Shown here piece by piece: positions 20,061-29,770 of a stretch of 64,000 nucleotides of DNA (within the stretch, counting starts at the first letter, position 1; each line of letters starts with the position of its first letter). This stretch comes from G039954875 sp047528275 (GTDB lineage Bacteria > Bacteroidota > Bacteroidia > Flavobacteriales > Blattabacteriaceae): positions 1,665,775 to 1,729,774 of the forward strand of contig CP180023.1 in NCBI GenBank assembly GCA_047528275.1. Reading direction: 5' to 3'. Below the pieces are notes generated by a model. The model was given only the letters and a program-made list of their open reading frames with translations. It searched no databases and was not told the origin of the DNA. Both the position numbers and the translations under genes were made by a program.

Positions 20061-21197
20061 ATGAAAAAAATATTGTTTATCGACCGAGACGGGACATTAA
20101 TCAAAGAACTCCCACCCACTTATCAAATCGATGCTTTGGAAAAAGTGACCTTCTATCCCAAAGCAATCTTCTGCATGGTAAAAATCGCCACTGAGCTCGA
20201 CTACAAACTCGTCATGGTGACCAATCAAAACGGATTGGGCAGAGCATGCTTCCCTGAAGAAACTTTTTGGCCAGCCCACCAACATATCCTCAAGACCTTT
20301 GAAAATGAAGGGGTATACTTCTCAGCCGTCCATATCGACCGAAGCTTTCCTGAGGAAAAAGCCCCTACGCGTAAGCCCGGAATCGGGATGCTACAGGATT
20401 ACTTTTCGGACGATTATGATCTGCCAGGCTCCTTTGTTATCGGCGACCGGATCACCGACATACTCCTGGCTCAAAATCTAGGATGCCGAGCGATCTGGCT
20501 CAACGAAGGCGACGGACTCGAACAATCAGAGATCCAACATTCGGCCAAAAAATTACAAGAGTCCATCGTCCTGGAAACCACCGACTGGCAAAAGGTTTAT
20601 GAATACCTCAAGTTTAGCAGTCGCAGCGTTGAGCACCGCCGCACGACTCGAGAGACCGACATCGAGATTAAACTACAGCTCGACGGAATGGGAAAAGCCA
20701 AAATCCACACAGGATTAGGGTTTTTCGACCATATGCTCGAGCAACTCGTCCAACATAGCGCCATCGACCTGGAGATTCAGACCCAAGGAGATCTCCATAT
20801 CGACGAGCATCACACGATAGAAGACACAGGTATCGCCCTGGGAGAAGCCTTTCTCAAAGCTCTAGGAGACAAACGGGGAATGGTGCGTTACGGCTTCTTC
20901 CTACCCATGGACGATTGCCTAGCACAGGTAGCCCTAGACTTTGGTGGTCGGAATCATCTCGTCTGGAAGGCAGCCTTCAAACGCGAAAAGGTCGGCGAAG
21001 TTCCTACCGAAATGTTTGCCCATTTTTTTAAATCGTTTTCAGACGCCGCCCAATGCAACCTACACATTCAGGCTAAAGGAAAAAATGAACACCACAAGAT
21101 CGAAGCGATCTTCAAAGCTTTTGCCCGAGCCATAAAGATGGCTATCCGGCGCGATTCTCAGAATGACCAATTGCCCACGACTAAAGGCATCTTATGA
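20061..21197 (+). CDS. hisB: Bifunctional histidinol phosphatase / IGP dehydratase
   Basis: This fused protein catalyses steps 6 and 8 of histidine synthesis. The N-terminal HAD phosphatase (residues 1 to about 170) has 'ILFIDRDGTLI' with the nucleophile Asp and 'VMVTNQNGLG'. The zinc-binding Cys cluster seen in the E. coli enzyme is replaced by 'HIDRSFPEEKAPTRKPG', as is usual in Bacteroidota. The C-terminal imidazoleglycerol-phosphate dehydratase (about 185-378) has the metal motifs 'TGLGFFDHML', 'DEHHTIEDTGIALGEA' and 'KGKNEHHKIEAIFKAFARA'. The length (378) is normal and the frame intact. Confidence 0.96.
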   Translation: MKKILFIDRDGTLIKELPPTYQIDALEKVTFYPKAIFCMVKIATELDYKLVMVTNQNGLGRACFPEETFWPAHQHILKTFENEGVYFSAVHIDRSFPEEKAPTRKPGIGMLQDYFSDDYDLPGSFVIGDRITDILLAQNLGCRAIWLNEGDGLEQSEIQHSAKKLQESIVLETTDWQKVYEYLKFSSRSVEHRRTTRETDIEIKLQLDGMGKAKIHTGLGFFDHMLEQLVQHSAIDLEIQTQGDLHIDEHHTIEDTGIALGEAFLKALGDKRGMVRYGFFLPMDDCLAQVALDFGGRNHLVWKAAFKREKVGEVPTEMFAHFFKSFSDAAQCNLHIQAKGKNEHHKIEAIFKAFARAIKMAIRRDSQNDQLPTTKGIL

Positions 21198-21207
21198 AAT
21201 CTAGCCT

Positions 21208-21837
21208 ATGAAAATAGCAATCATCAAATATCCCGCAGGAAATGTACAATCGGTTTGCTTCGCCCTTGAGCGATTGGGTATAACAGCAAAAATCACAGAC
21301 GATGCTGAAACAATCCAAACGACCGATAAGGTGATTTTTCCGGGTGTAGGAGAAGCCCGATCAGCCATGAAAGACCTACACCAAAAAGGCCTAGACCGGC
21401 TCATCCCTATGCTGAAACAACCCGTACTAGGCATCTGTCTGGGGCTACATCTGCTCTGCCAGCACTCAGAAGAAAACGATACGAACTGCCTGGGTATTTT
21501 TGATCTGGCTGTAAAAAAATTTCAAGCCTCAGTAGAAAAACCAGACAAAATCCCACAAATCGGCTGGAATACCATCAACCAGTTTAAAGGCTCTCTCTTC
21601 GAAGGGATACCCGAGGACAGCTACCAATATTTCGTACACAGTTATTACGCTCCGCTGGGAGTACACACAGTAGCTCAAGCCGAATACACCTTAACCTACA
21701 GCGCAGCACTGCAAAAAGACAACTTCTACGCCGTACAATTTCACCCGGAAAAATCCGCCGAGATTGGGCAGCAAATTTTAGAAAACTTCATCCAGCTAAA
21801 AAATCCCAAGCAAACATGGACATCATCCCAGCCATAG
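21208..21837 (+). CDS. hisH: Imidazole glycerol phosphate synthase, glutaminase subunit
   Basis: HisH releases ammonia from glutamine and passes it to HisF. The 209-residue class I glutamine amidotransferase has the oxyanion and nucleophile region 'VLGICLGLHLLCQHS', 'IGWNTINQFKG', 'YFVHSYYAP', and the His-Glu pair in 'YAVQFHPEKSAEIGQQIL'. Its 3' end overlaps hisA by 22 bases. HisF, its partner, is encoded two genes downstream. Confidence 0.96.
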   Translation: MKIAIIKYPAGNVQSVCFALERLGITAKITDDAETIQTTDKVIFPGVGEARSAMKDLHQKGLDRLIPMLKQPVLGICLGLHLLCQHSEENDTNCLGIFDLAVKKFQASVEKPDKIPQIGWNTINQFKGSLFEGIPEDSYQYFVHSYYAPLGVHTVAQAEYTLTYSAALQKDNFYAVQFHPEKSAEIGQQILENFIQLKNPKQTWTSSQP

Positions 21838-22580
21838 ACCTTATCAACGGTAAATGCGTCCGGCTCACACAAGGCGATTACGCACAAAAAAAGAGCTACG
21901 ACAAAGACCCATTGGATGTAGCCCTGACCTTCGAAGATCACGGCTTGGACCGGTTGCATCTGGTAGACCTCGATGGGGCCCGAAGAGGCAAGGTCACTCA
22001 TTGGAAAGTACTCGAAAAACTCGCCTCCCATACCGAATTGATCATCGACTTCGGCGGAGGTCTTCAAAACGATGAAGATCTTCAAATTACCTTCAACAGT
22101 GGGGCAAAAATGGCAGCTGTAGGGAGCATCGCGGTAAAAAATCCGACACTCTTCAGTACTTGGTTGCATCGATATGGATCCGAAAAAATCCTCTTAGGAA
22201 CAGACGTTAAGAATGAAAAAATTGCCATACATGGTTGGAAAGAAACTAGTGAATACAACCTTTGGTACTTCTTGGAACAACAAATAGCCTCAGGTGTAAA
22301 GCAAACATTCTGTACAGATATCAGTAAAGATGGATTGCTCTCAGGACCAGCCACATCGCTCTACGAAGAGATCATCAAAAGCTTCCCCGGACTGAAATTA
22401 ATCGCCAGTGGTGGATTAAGTTGTTTGGAGGAACTTGATGCCCTACAAAAGATCGGTTGCCATGGGGTGATCATCGGAAAGGCCCTCTATGAGCAAAAGA
22501 TCTCCCTAACCGAACTCAGCACTTGGCGCGAAAAACACCGTCCGCCACCAACCAATCTCCCACCCGCTCATCCATCCTAA
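21816..22580 (+). CDS. hisA: ProFAR isomerase
   Basis: HisA isomerises ProFAR to PRFAR on a half-barrel-duplicated TIM barrel. The 254-residue frame has the N-terminal catalytic Asp in 'IIPAIDLINGKCVRLTQGD', 'DFGGGLQNDEDLQ', 'LGTDVKNEKIAIHGW', 'CTDISKDGLLSGPA' and the phosphate-binding 'LIASGGLSCLEEL' and 'GVIIGKALYEQKI'. Its start lies 22 bases inside hisH. It has a short Pro-rich C-terminal tail. Confidence 0.96.
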   Translation: MDIIPAIDLINGKCVRLTQGDYAQKKSYDKDPLDVALTFEDHGLDRLHLVDLDGARRGKVTHWKVLEKLASHTELIIDFGGGLQNDEDLQITFNSGAKMAAVGSIAVKNPTLFSTWLHRYGSEKILLGTDVKNEKIAIHGWKETSEYNLWYFLEQQIASGVKQTFCTDISKDGLLSGPATSLYEEIIKSFPGLKLIASGGLSCLEELDALQKIGCHGVIIGKALYEQKISLTELSTWREKHRPPPTNLPPAHPS

Positions 22581-22602
22581 AAGCCCATAGATTAAAAAAA
22601 AA

Positions 22603-23358
22603 ATGCTAGCCAAACGTATCATCCCCTGCCTAGACATCCGAGACGGAAGGACCGTCAAAGGTGTCCGTTTTGAGCAGCTCCGAGACGCTGGCGATCCAGT
22701 AGCTCTGGCCAATTGGTACGTCCGAGAAGGTGCAGACGAGCTGGTCTTATTAGACATCACCGCCACACACGAAAAACGCAAGACCCTCGCAACTCTCGTT
22801 AGGCGCATTGCACGAGAGCTCAACATCCCTTTTACCGTCGGAGGAGGCATCAGCAGAGCAGAAGATGTCGAACTGTTATTGAATACTGGGGCAGACAAAA
22901 TCTCAGTCAATACAATAGCCTTCCAAAATCCCAAGCTGCTTGAAGCACTCGCTAATCAGTTTGGTAGTCAATGTATCGTCCTATCCATCGACACGAAATA
23001 CGAAACTGGAGCCTGGTGGGTCTATCTGAATGGTGGCCGGGTCAAGACCACAATCCAAACTCTGGATTGGGCTCGAGAAGCTGTACAAAGAGGCGCTGGA
23101 GAAATCTTACTCACTTCGATGGATCACGACGGTACCAAACAAGGATTTGCCCTGGAACTCACCAGTCAATTATCCGAACAACTCCCTGTACCAATCATCG
23201 CCTCAGGCGGTGCCGGAAAGATCGAACATTTTGTAGAAGTCTTCACCAAAGGCAAAGCCGACGCAGCGTTGGCAGCGAGCATTTTCCATTTCAAAGAGAT
23301 CAAAATTCCTGCACTGAAAAACTACTTGAAACAAACAGGACTCCCGATCAGAATTTAA
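22603..23358 (+). CDS. hisF: Imidazole glycerol phosphate synthase, cyclase subunit
   Basis: HisF uses ammonia from HisH to turn PRFAR into imidazole glycerol phosphate and AICAR. The 251-residue TIM barrel carries the two catalytic Asp residues in 'RIIPCLDIRDGRTVKGVRFE' and 'VLSIDTKYETGAWWVYLNGG', as well as 'VGGGISRAEDVELLLNTGADKISVNT', 'ILLTSMDHDGTKQGF' and 'IIASGGAGKIEHF'. The AICAR it releases normally re-enters purine synthesis through PurH. The upstream purine genes in this window are mostly dead, so the his pathway could be a source of AICAR. Confidence 0.97.
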   Translation: MLAKRIIPCLDIRDGRTVKGVRFEQLRDAGDPVALANWYVREGADELVLLDITATHEKRKTLATLVRRIARELNIPFTVGGGISRAEDVELLLNTGADKISVNTIAFQNPKLLEALANQFGSQCIVLSIDTKYETGAWWVYLNGGRVKTTIQTLDWAREAVQRGAGEILLTSMDHDGTKQGFALELTSQLSEQLPVPIIASGGAGKIEHFVEVFTKGKADAALAASIFHFKEIKIPALKNYLKQTGLPIRI

Positions 23359-23370
23359 TCATATCAAAAG

Positions 23371-23988
23371 ATGAAAACCTCACCAAGAATCCCCAACTTC
23401 CAAAAATCCACCAATGGACTCCTCCCAGCCATCATTCAAGATACTGGCACAGGCAAGGTGTTGATGCTGGGCTATATGAATGAGCAAGCCTACAAAAAAA
23501 CCCTCACTGAAGGGAAAGTCACCTTCTACAGCCGGTCTAAAGAACGGATCTGGACCAAAGGCGAACAAAGCGGAAACTATCTATTGAATCAAGAAATCCT
23601 AGTGGATTGCGATGCAGATGCATTACTGATCAAAGTCCAAGTACTAGGTTCGATCTGCCACACTGGTACCGGAACCTGCTGGGGAGAAAACAATACCAAG
23701 GAAATCGCCTTTCTGAGCCGACTCGAGCAAATCATCCAAGAACGGAAAACACAAGGTGGTGAAAACTCCTACGTAGCCCAACTATTCAAAAAAGGACTCA
23801 ACAAGGTAGCGCAAAAAGTTGGAGAAGAGGCTGTTGAATGCATTATCGAGGTCAAAGAAGATCATACACAACGCTTTCTCGAAGAGGCCGCCGATCTACT
23901 CTTTCATTACCTGATATTACTCCAGGCTAAGGGCCATAGACTACAGGAAGTCATCCAGGTTTTGGAGCAAAGGCAACGTCCATCATAG
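23371..23988 (+). CDS. hisI: Bifunctional PR-AMP cyclohydrolase / PR-ATP pyrophosphatase
   Basis: This is a fused HisI-HisE enzyme catalysing steps 2 and 3 of histidine synthesis. The HisI domain (about 1-115) has 'MLGYMNEQAY', 'TFYSRSKERIWTKGEQSGN', the Asp-rich metal motif 'VDCDADALLI' and the zinc Cys residues in 'ICHTGTGTCW'. The HisE domain (about 118-205) is MazG-like, with 'VAQKVGEEAVECIIE' and 'FLEEAADLLFHYLILL'. It is the last gene of the his operon. The gene downstream is a pseudogene, so the operon likely ends here. Confidence 0.96.
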   Translation: MKTSPRIPNFQKSTNGLLPAIIQDTGTGKVLMLGYMNEQAYKKTLTEGKVTFYSRSKERIWTKGEQSGNYLLNQEILVDCDADALLIKVQVLGSICHTGTGTCWGENNTKEIAFLSRLEQIIQERKTQGGENSYVAQLFKKGLNKVAQKVGEEAVECIIEVKEDHTQRFLEEAADLLFHYLILLQAKGHRLQEVIQVLEQRQRPS

Positions 23989-24064
23989 CCAATGTGTCCC
24001 CCTTTGAAAAACATCAAAAAGCCTATTTTTATCCCGAGATCAGATAGCTCAAGTCCCCATTACC

Positions 24065-24624
24065 ATGAAAAAAAATCCTATTAAATATCATCGCATTGAT
24101 GCTTCTCGCAGCTTGTTACACTTTACAGGTATCTTTTAATTAGGAACGCCAGGTGGATTTTTCTTATTTCAAGATCTATTAGACCAAAATCCAAGCACTG
24201 CCCAACATCAGCCCTTTGGACAGCACAAGGCTCATCAAAAGTGTCAAGACAGAACTAAAATTCAAAGACCTATCCCCCCAGGTGAAAAATCGGATATCCA
24301 GGTCGAAATTCTGAGCCAGGAGCAGAACCGTATTGATCAGAGCAATCGAATCGGAATCGATGGTGGACATCGTGATTTTGGAATAGGTACCTCACAGGAA
24401 GCATCCCGATCTTCAAAAGTGTCAAAGGCCGTTTTATCAGGATCAATATTACGGACACTTCCAACGGAAGTTTAATCTAGCAAGTGTTCTACAAAGACAC
24501 TTTTCCACAATTGAAAATCTCCCTCAGGGATTTCACTGGAAGTTCGGGAGCGATAACTTCAAGAGACGATGAGGAAGATTTTCAATAATTATCCACTGAA
24601 AAAGTATTGAAAAAAAACTTATAG
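24065..24624 (+). pseudogene. DUF4136-like lipoprotein pseudogene
   Basis: The start reads as a lipoprotein signal, 'LLNIIALMLLAACYTLQV', if one A is dropped from the poly-A run after the ATG. Further pieces in changing frames are 'VDFSYFKIY', 'NISPLDSTRLIKSVKTELK', 'IPIFKSVKGRFIRIN' and 'QLKISLRDFTGSSG', up to a stop at 24624. The pattern (VDFSxYKxY, xPLDxxRI, late 'DTSNGSLIxQ..YKD') resembles DUF4136 lipoproteins of Bacteroidota. There are at least two frameshifts and several stops. The family assignment is moderate and the broken state is clear. Confidence 0.5.
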
Positions 24625-24649
24625 GATCAACTCTTATTTCACCCTGTTC

Positions 24650-25243
24650 AAGGGATGCCAATAAACTTATGCATCTGGATCAGCCAATAGGGATGTACCT
24701 TTACATAATCGACCATCAATAGAAATATTTAGTCTGACTAAATACACTCAGATTGAAGCAATAATACACAGAACTCACGAACATGTGGTATATTTTCCTC
24801 AGAAAAGAGGAAATCATGCTAGTTGTAAATGACAATTTTCAACTCATCTGCTTTTTTGATAAATCGCTTCAAGCAGAGATTTCCGTTTCTTAGATAAGAG
24901 ACATACTCAATCCATCGTTCCCTTCAAGGGATATACGCTTAAAGTCTTAAGGTAGATACGGTAGTCTTTCCTCTTAAGTGCCTTATTCAAAGGTTTCAGT
25001 CTCCCACACCAAAGGCTCGCCACCAGTGATAATGATAGACCATGCTCTGGAATCTATCCGACTAATGATTTAATTAATAAATAAAAATTAATAGTTTTTA
25101 TATATTTAAATATACTTCAAATCATACTAATTACAACAAACACAATAACATACTAAACGAATGAAATAGGCCAGCATACCCGAATAAACACCCTCTCCTT
25201 GAAGAGAATAAAAACCTTCCACCATAGGTAGATTCAAAATCAT
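24650..25243 (-). pseudogene. queE: queE pseudogene (7-carboxy-7-deazaguanine synthase)
   Basis: This is the remnant of the radical-SAM enzyme that makes the deazapurine core of queuosine. From the ATG at 25243 the text reads 'MILNLPMVEGFYSLQGEGVYSGMLAYFIR', typical of QueE. The CxxxCxxC cluster after it is destroyed by AT-rich drift. 'SIIITGGEPLVWE' is readable at about 25045-25010, and 'RFIKKADELKIVIYN*HDFLFSEENIPHVRE' at about 24870-24780 with an in-frame stop. The C-terminal part is fragmentary. The gene is dead, so queuosine precursor synthesis is probably lost unless another copy exists. Confidence 0.8.
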
Positions 25244-25320
25244 TTCAAACTTGAGTACATAAGTGGAATCGAAGTCTTCCATACAACTCAAAAACGGACA
25301 GTCAATAAAAATAGAGGATA

Positions 25321-26211
25321 TCAGAGATGTGATAGATGTCGTCTATTTACAGCTAATAGAGTATTTTTCAATAACATAGCACGAGTCATAGGGCCAACCC
25401 CACCAGGAACAGGCGTCAGATAAGACGCTTTGCCATAGACGCTCTTAAAATCAACATCACCAACAAGCCGATAGGATTTCGGACTGGATGGATCTACAAC
25501 ACGACTGATACCTACATCAATCACCACAGCACCCTCTTTGATCATCTCAGCTTTCAAGAAACCCGGCACGCCCAAAGCAGTGATCACTATATCGGCCATA
25601 CGGCTAAAGTGGATTACCTCAGACGTATGACTATGAGTGAGCGTCACGGTACTATCACCTGGAATACCTTTCCGACCCATCAAGAGGCTTATAGGCTTAC
25701 CGACGATGCGGCTTCGGCCGATCACTACAGTATGCTTACTTCTAGTCTGTATCTGATAACGCTCAAGCAATATCAAAATCCCAAAAGGTGTGGCTGGGAT
25801 GAAAGCAGGCATTTCTAACGCCATTTTTCCAAAATTCATCGGATGAAACCCATCGACATCTTTGTCAGGATTGATGGCGATGATAATCTTCTCCTGATCG
25901 ATCTGTTCAGGCAAAGGTAACTGTACGATAAAGCCGTCGACTGAAGGGGCCTCATTAAGCTTGCGAACCTCTTCGAGTAATTCACCTTCGGATATCGTAA
26001 CGGGAAAATGCATCAATGAAGATTGAAATCCCACACTTTTACAGTCCTTGACTTTACTATTGACATAGGCCATGCTGGCGTCATCATCACCGACCAAGAC
26101 AGCTACCAAATGTGGAGGGTGCTTACCCTGCATTTTTAACTGCTGAACCTCCTCGGCAATCTCTTGTCGGAGTTGTTGGGCTAAGGCTTTTCCATCTAAA
26201 AGTTGTGTCAT
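25321..26211 (-). CDS. folD: Methylenetetrahydrofolate dehydrogenase / cyclohydrolase
   Basis: FolD interconverts methylene-, methenyl- and formyl-tetrahydrofolate, feeding purines, thymidylate and initiator-tRNA formylation. The 296-residue frame is intact. It has the catalytic Lys in 'YVNSKVKDCKSVGF', 'GFIVQLPLPEQID', 'PDKDVDGFHPMN', the NADP-binding 'VVIGRSRIVGKPISLLM' and the C-terminal 'PVPGGVGPMTRAMLLKNT'. It lies 32 bases downstream of rsmA on the same strand and is probably cotranscribed. Confidence 0.97.
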   Translation of the reverse strand: MTQLLDGKALAQQLRQEIAEEVQQLKMQGKHPPHLVAVLVGDDDASMAYVNSKVKDCKSVGFQSSLMHFPVTISEGELLEEVRKLNEAPSVDGFIVQLPLPEQIDQEKIIIAINPDKDVDGFHPMNFGKMALEMPAFIPATPFGILILLERYQIQTRSKHTVVIGRSRIVGKPISLLMGRKGIPGDSTVTLTHSHTSEVIHFSRMADIVITALGVPGFLKAEMIKEGAVVIDVGISRVVDPSSPKSYRLVGDVDFKSVYGKASYLTPVPGGVGPMTRAMLLKNTLLAVNRRHLSHL

Positions 26212-26243
26212 ACGTCAAAAAATTCCACAGAAAGGTAAACATT

Positions 26244-27014
26244 CTACGTTTCAGCACTAGCCAGACGGGTCAGGGCGATAAAATCCTCCACAGAAAGCTG
26301 CTCAGCCCGCTTGTCCAGGATCAGTAAACGATAAAAAGCATCAGATCGATACAGGGTTTTGAGCGCATTGCGTAAAGTCTTTCGTCTTTGGTTGAATGCA
26401 GCCTTGACGAGCTTAAAAAACATGGCTTCATCACAATCGATCTGATGAACCTTCCTTCGCAATCGGACCACAGCAGACTTGATTCGGGGCGGTGGGGAGA
26501 AAACTTTTTCATTCACCGTAAATAGAAAGGATACCTCATAGAATGCTTGTATCAATACCGATAAGATGCCGTAGATTTTGTTGCCTGACTGAGCAGCAAT
26601 CCGTTCGGCGACTTCTTTCTGAAACATCCCAACACACTCGGGGACATATTGGCGCTGTACAAGCAACCAGAACAAGATTTGAGAAGAAATGTTGTAGGGA
26701 AAATTCCCGATCAAAGCAAAACATGACAAACCTCTCGTCTCAGGATCCCATTTCAGAAAATCGCCTTGAATGATGCGATCGCTCAATTCCGATTGATTAG
26801 CTTGTAAATAAGCTACCAACTCACTATCGATCTCGACCAGAAAGAGATCATCGCAACGTTTAAGCAAATGACAGCTGAGTACACCCATTCCCGGCCCCAC
26901 CTCAACCACAGTACGATACCCTTCGAAAGAAAGGCTATTTACAATTTTTTTAGCAACATTTCCATCGGTCAGAAAATGTTGGCCCAATCGTTTTTTAGCA
27001 CAAACTTGATTCAT
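26244..27014 (-). CDS. rsmA: 16S rRNA (adenine-N6,N6)-dimethyltransferase
   Basis: RsmA (KsgA) dimethylates two adjacent adenines in the last hairpin of 16S rRNA, just before the anti-Shine-Dalgarno tail. The 256-residue frame has 'KKRLGQHFLTDGNVAKKIV', the SAM motif 'VVEVGPGMGVLSCHLL', and motif IV 'GNFPYNISSQILFWLL', in which Phe replaces the more common Leu, as is frequent in Bacteroidota. The C-terminal rRNA-binding domain with 'AAFNQRRKTLRNAL' is complete. A TAnnTTTG box precedes it. It is of interest because the 16S tail in this genome has an altered sequence. Confidence 0.96.
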   Translation of the reverse strand: MNQVCAKKRLGQHFLTDGNVAKKIVNSLSFEGYRTVVEVGPGMGVLSCHLLKRCDDLFLVEIDSELVAYLQANQSELSDRIIQGDFLKWDPETRGLSCFALIGNFPYNISSQILFWLLVQRQYVPECVGMFQKEVAERIAAQSGNKIYGILSVLIQAFYEVSFLFTVNEKVFSPPPRIKSAVVRLRRKVHQIDCDEAMFFKLVKAAFNQRRKTLRNALKTLYRSDAFYRLLILDKRAEQLSVEDFIALTRLASAET

Positions 27015-27030
27015 TAGTAATAAATCTCTT

Positions 27031-27038
27031 CAAAAATA
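27031..27038 (-). promoter_or_regulatory. Promoter -7 box ahead of rsmA
   Basis: On the minus strand this reads TATTTTTG, matching TAnnTTTG, 17 bases before the rsmA ATG. I see no clear TTG at the expected -33 distance, so confidence is moderate. Confidence 0.45.
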
Positions 27039-27079
27039 TACGATCTCAAGAAAAACTACGTTGTAAAAATTTAACTTTA

Positions 27080-28290
27080 TTTATGATATCCATTCAAATA
27101 AAGTGACTTATGGAAGAATCTCACTTATCAAAATAAAAATAATCTACCAACACCATCGAACGCCTCTACGTGACGATGAGGCACTTATTTAATCGGGGCG
27201 TTTACAACCCAAATGACAGATCCGATCAAACCCTAAAAAATTTATTGCTCCTATTACGGCCGTAAATCTACGTACTCGACCGGCTACATAAGGGGATTGA
27301 ATCCTGCCGGTAGATTTCGCTGACTACCGGAGAAGGTTATATCAGATCACATTTCTAGACGATCATCGACCCAAAACGCCAGTGGAATTGTTATCACATC
27401 GATCAAAAATAGATGAATATCGATATAATCCGATATATTTAAGAGATCTACAACATATTGACGTATTTGATATTTTTATTTATCGAAAGCCAAAAGATCA
27501 TGACCAAGGCTTATATGAAGGACATGGGAAAGATCTTTTTTGAATAGGAATTCATAGAAAAAATGGTGTTTGAAGGTAAGTCGCTCATCCATAACGAACA
27601 TGAGATCGGCTTAAGATCCATCTCTTCTCAATACTCGGTCGTACTTTTAAAGAGACACTAGAAATGTACAGATACTTCCAAGAGGCCGATGATAAAGAGC
27701 TTTTTTTCAGTATCATCTACTGGCTAGGCAAGCGTACTTTGAATGATTTTATCAACGATAAAAAAATGATAATCTACTTTAAAACAGCACTTAGAGATCA
27801 GATCTAGCACAATTTTTACAGAGAAACTTGGGCACAAGGCATCAAAAAGTTCTTGGAAAGAATCAATTCTCAGGATGGAGATTGCATATCATCAGTGCCA
27901 ATATGCACAGTGTGATGAATAGCCTCTATTCACGCAAAGCGCTCAGTAACGTTACTACACCAAAAACGATACGGAACTATACAAAAAGATTAGATAGTAT
28001 TTTCATAACTAATTGAATGTAAAGATAATAACGTATATTTCACAACATGGCATGGCGATACTCCACGATACATCGGGTACCAACATCCATCTGCAAATCA
28101 TCGATCTCCACCAGGTAGACCTATCCTCAACGTCATTTGGCAAAATAAAGGATCACAACAAAAAATGTCCTGATCGTGATGGACTCTTTTCGGCGAACAG
28201 GCCTTCGAAGGGATAAACGAACTATTGAAATCCTAACGAGAAGACAAAGTTTTCCATCAGTTGCCATTAAAGTCGATATCCATCATGGGA
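27080..28290 (+). pseudogene. Unidentified plus-strand pseudogene remnant(s)
   Basis: I do not recognise the product. Long protein-like pieces alternate between frames. They include 'TIERLYVTMRHLFNRGVYN' (about 27150), 'FIEKMVFEGKSLIHNEHEIG' (about 27550), 'EMYRYFQEADDKELFFSII' (about 27665), 'YWLGKRTLNDFINDKK' and 'RETWAQGIKKFLERINSQDG'. The body is rich in charged and aromatic residues and has no signal peptide, so a cytoplasmic protein is likely. Several stops and shifts break it. The last part (28010-28290) may belong to a second gene. Confidence 0.4.
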
Positions 28291-28758
28291 AAGGCTAGAA
28301 TTTTGATTAGTAGAAAGGTTTATATAATTATTAATTATAATTATATATTAAAATAATAATTAAGTAATTACAATTTAAAAATTAACTTTATGTGTAATAC
28401 TTAAAAATTCACAGATTAGGCGTTTACGAAGGCACCATGGTGACAATACTAGGTACCTCACTTCAGAATAAAGATATTTTAGAATATCTCAAAGAAGAAG
28501 CATCGACTTGGACATGGAAGAGGCACATTATCAAAAGGTCATACAAGCAGCTGCGTCCATCCAAAAGCACATATCAAACGAAGTAGTATTGCATTATGAC
28601 TATTACGACTCGGACAATCCGTTGGAAAGTGGGAGAAATCTTAATCTCAGATAGATTGGCCTCAGTGAAGTCAAATCAACTTACCTCATCACAGAAAAAT
28701 CCTCAAACAGATCTTTGGGGAGAAACAATCTTAAGACAATTTCATCGTGTCCTATTAA
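28291..28758. other. AT-rich gap with an unidentified coding-like scrap
   Basis: After an AT-rich run (28318-28400) the plus strand carries pieces such as 'YEGTMVTILGTSLQNKD' and 'MEEAHYQKVIQAAASIQKH' in different frames (28430-28650). They look like remains of a gene but I cannot name it. Confidence 0.3.
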
Positions 28759-29487
28759 TTAGTTCTCAATTTTTCTAACATGTCCCGATCCAATCTTATC
28801 TACGAATAAGGCTGGTGAACCATAATAATAAACCTTTTCCAAACCGGACAATTCAACATCGATCATTTTTACAACAAAGACCTCGAATCAGGACGATTCA
28901 GTGATTTCGATCAGAGCCTTATCAGTATCAAACCGTCGTCCTTGGAAACAGACTAATACAACGATCTCCAAATCCAAATCTTCAATTGTACTCAAAAGCT
29001 TCACCTCACCCGAACCAGCGATCTCTACCGTCACTTTTTAGGCATAGATGTTCCGTAAATCAATCCAACCTGAACCAGCTACCTCTATTGCAACCTTTTT
29101 CAAATAGAGTTGATGATCTGATTGGATAGTTCCCAAATTGGCCATAAAAAAGGACTCGATACCCTGATCTGGAATATATACCTTCAATAGATCACATGAT
29201 TGAGATGACGTTATTCTTCTTAGAATAGACCCCTCTAAACTATCACATTTTATTTCAGTTCGGATATAGAATATGAGGTTTTTATCGGTTTTGATAAGGA
29301 TTTTGCATAGATGGGCCTTGGTCAGAATCATTTGATAAACCCCAGCGATTTCTATTCAGAAACAATCTCTAGTAGGTTGAGATAAACACTCTGGATAACA
29401 CCGTTTCCAGTGACAACTAAGAATCTGAGACGAGATGGAAAGTCCCCTCATAAAGAGAGAAAAAATGAAAAAAAAAATTGTTTTCAT
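28759..29487 (-). pseudogene. DUF2807 (auto-transporter adhesin head GIN) pseudogene
   Basis: This is the remnant of an exported beta-helical DUF2807 protein common in Bacteroidota. It starts at 29487 with a Phe-rich signal-like segment 'MKTIFFFIFSLFMRG'. The repeat motif of the family is readable: 'YLKKVAIEVAGSGWIDLRNI', then 'KKVTVEIAGSGEVKL', and at the end 'VYYYGSPALFVDKIGSGHVRKIEN' before a proper stop. At least two in-frame stops and frameshifts (around 29370, 29038 and 28890) break it. The functional role of the family is not established. Confidence 0.7.
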
Positions 29488-29741
29488 GATTTTTTATCTA
29501 ATTATAATCGATCTTTGTAAGATCCTAACATATAGTATTTTATGAGTTAATTCTTTGTGTTCAGAATAAAAATATTCAAGTCTTCAATTATCTTTTCACC
29601 ATAAAGAAATAGAACTGTGGAATTGTTAGAAGACTAGCCAATAAAAAATACATAACGCTTCAGACCGGTACAATCAAGCTCTCCAGCCAAACCATGACCA
29701 TCGATGAATAAGAGACTTTTCTTCAATAAAGATTAAGTAAT

Positions 29742-29749
29742 TATTTTTG
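29742..29749 (+). promoter_or_regulatory. Promoter -7 box ahead of xth
   Basis: TATTTTTG matches TAnnTTTG and lies 21 bases before the xth ATG. No convincing -33 box is visible. Confidence 0.45.
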
Positions 29750-29770
29750 GTCCTTTACACCAACTTCAAT

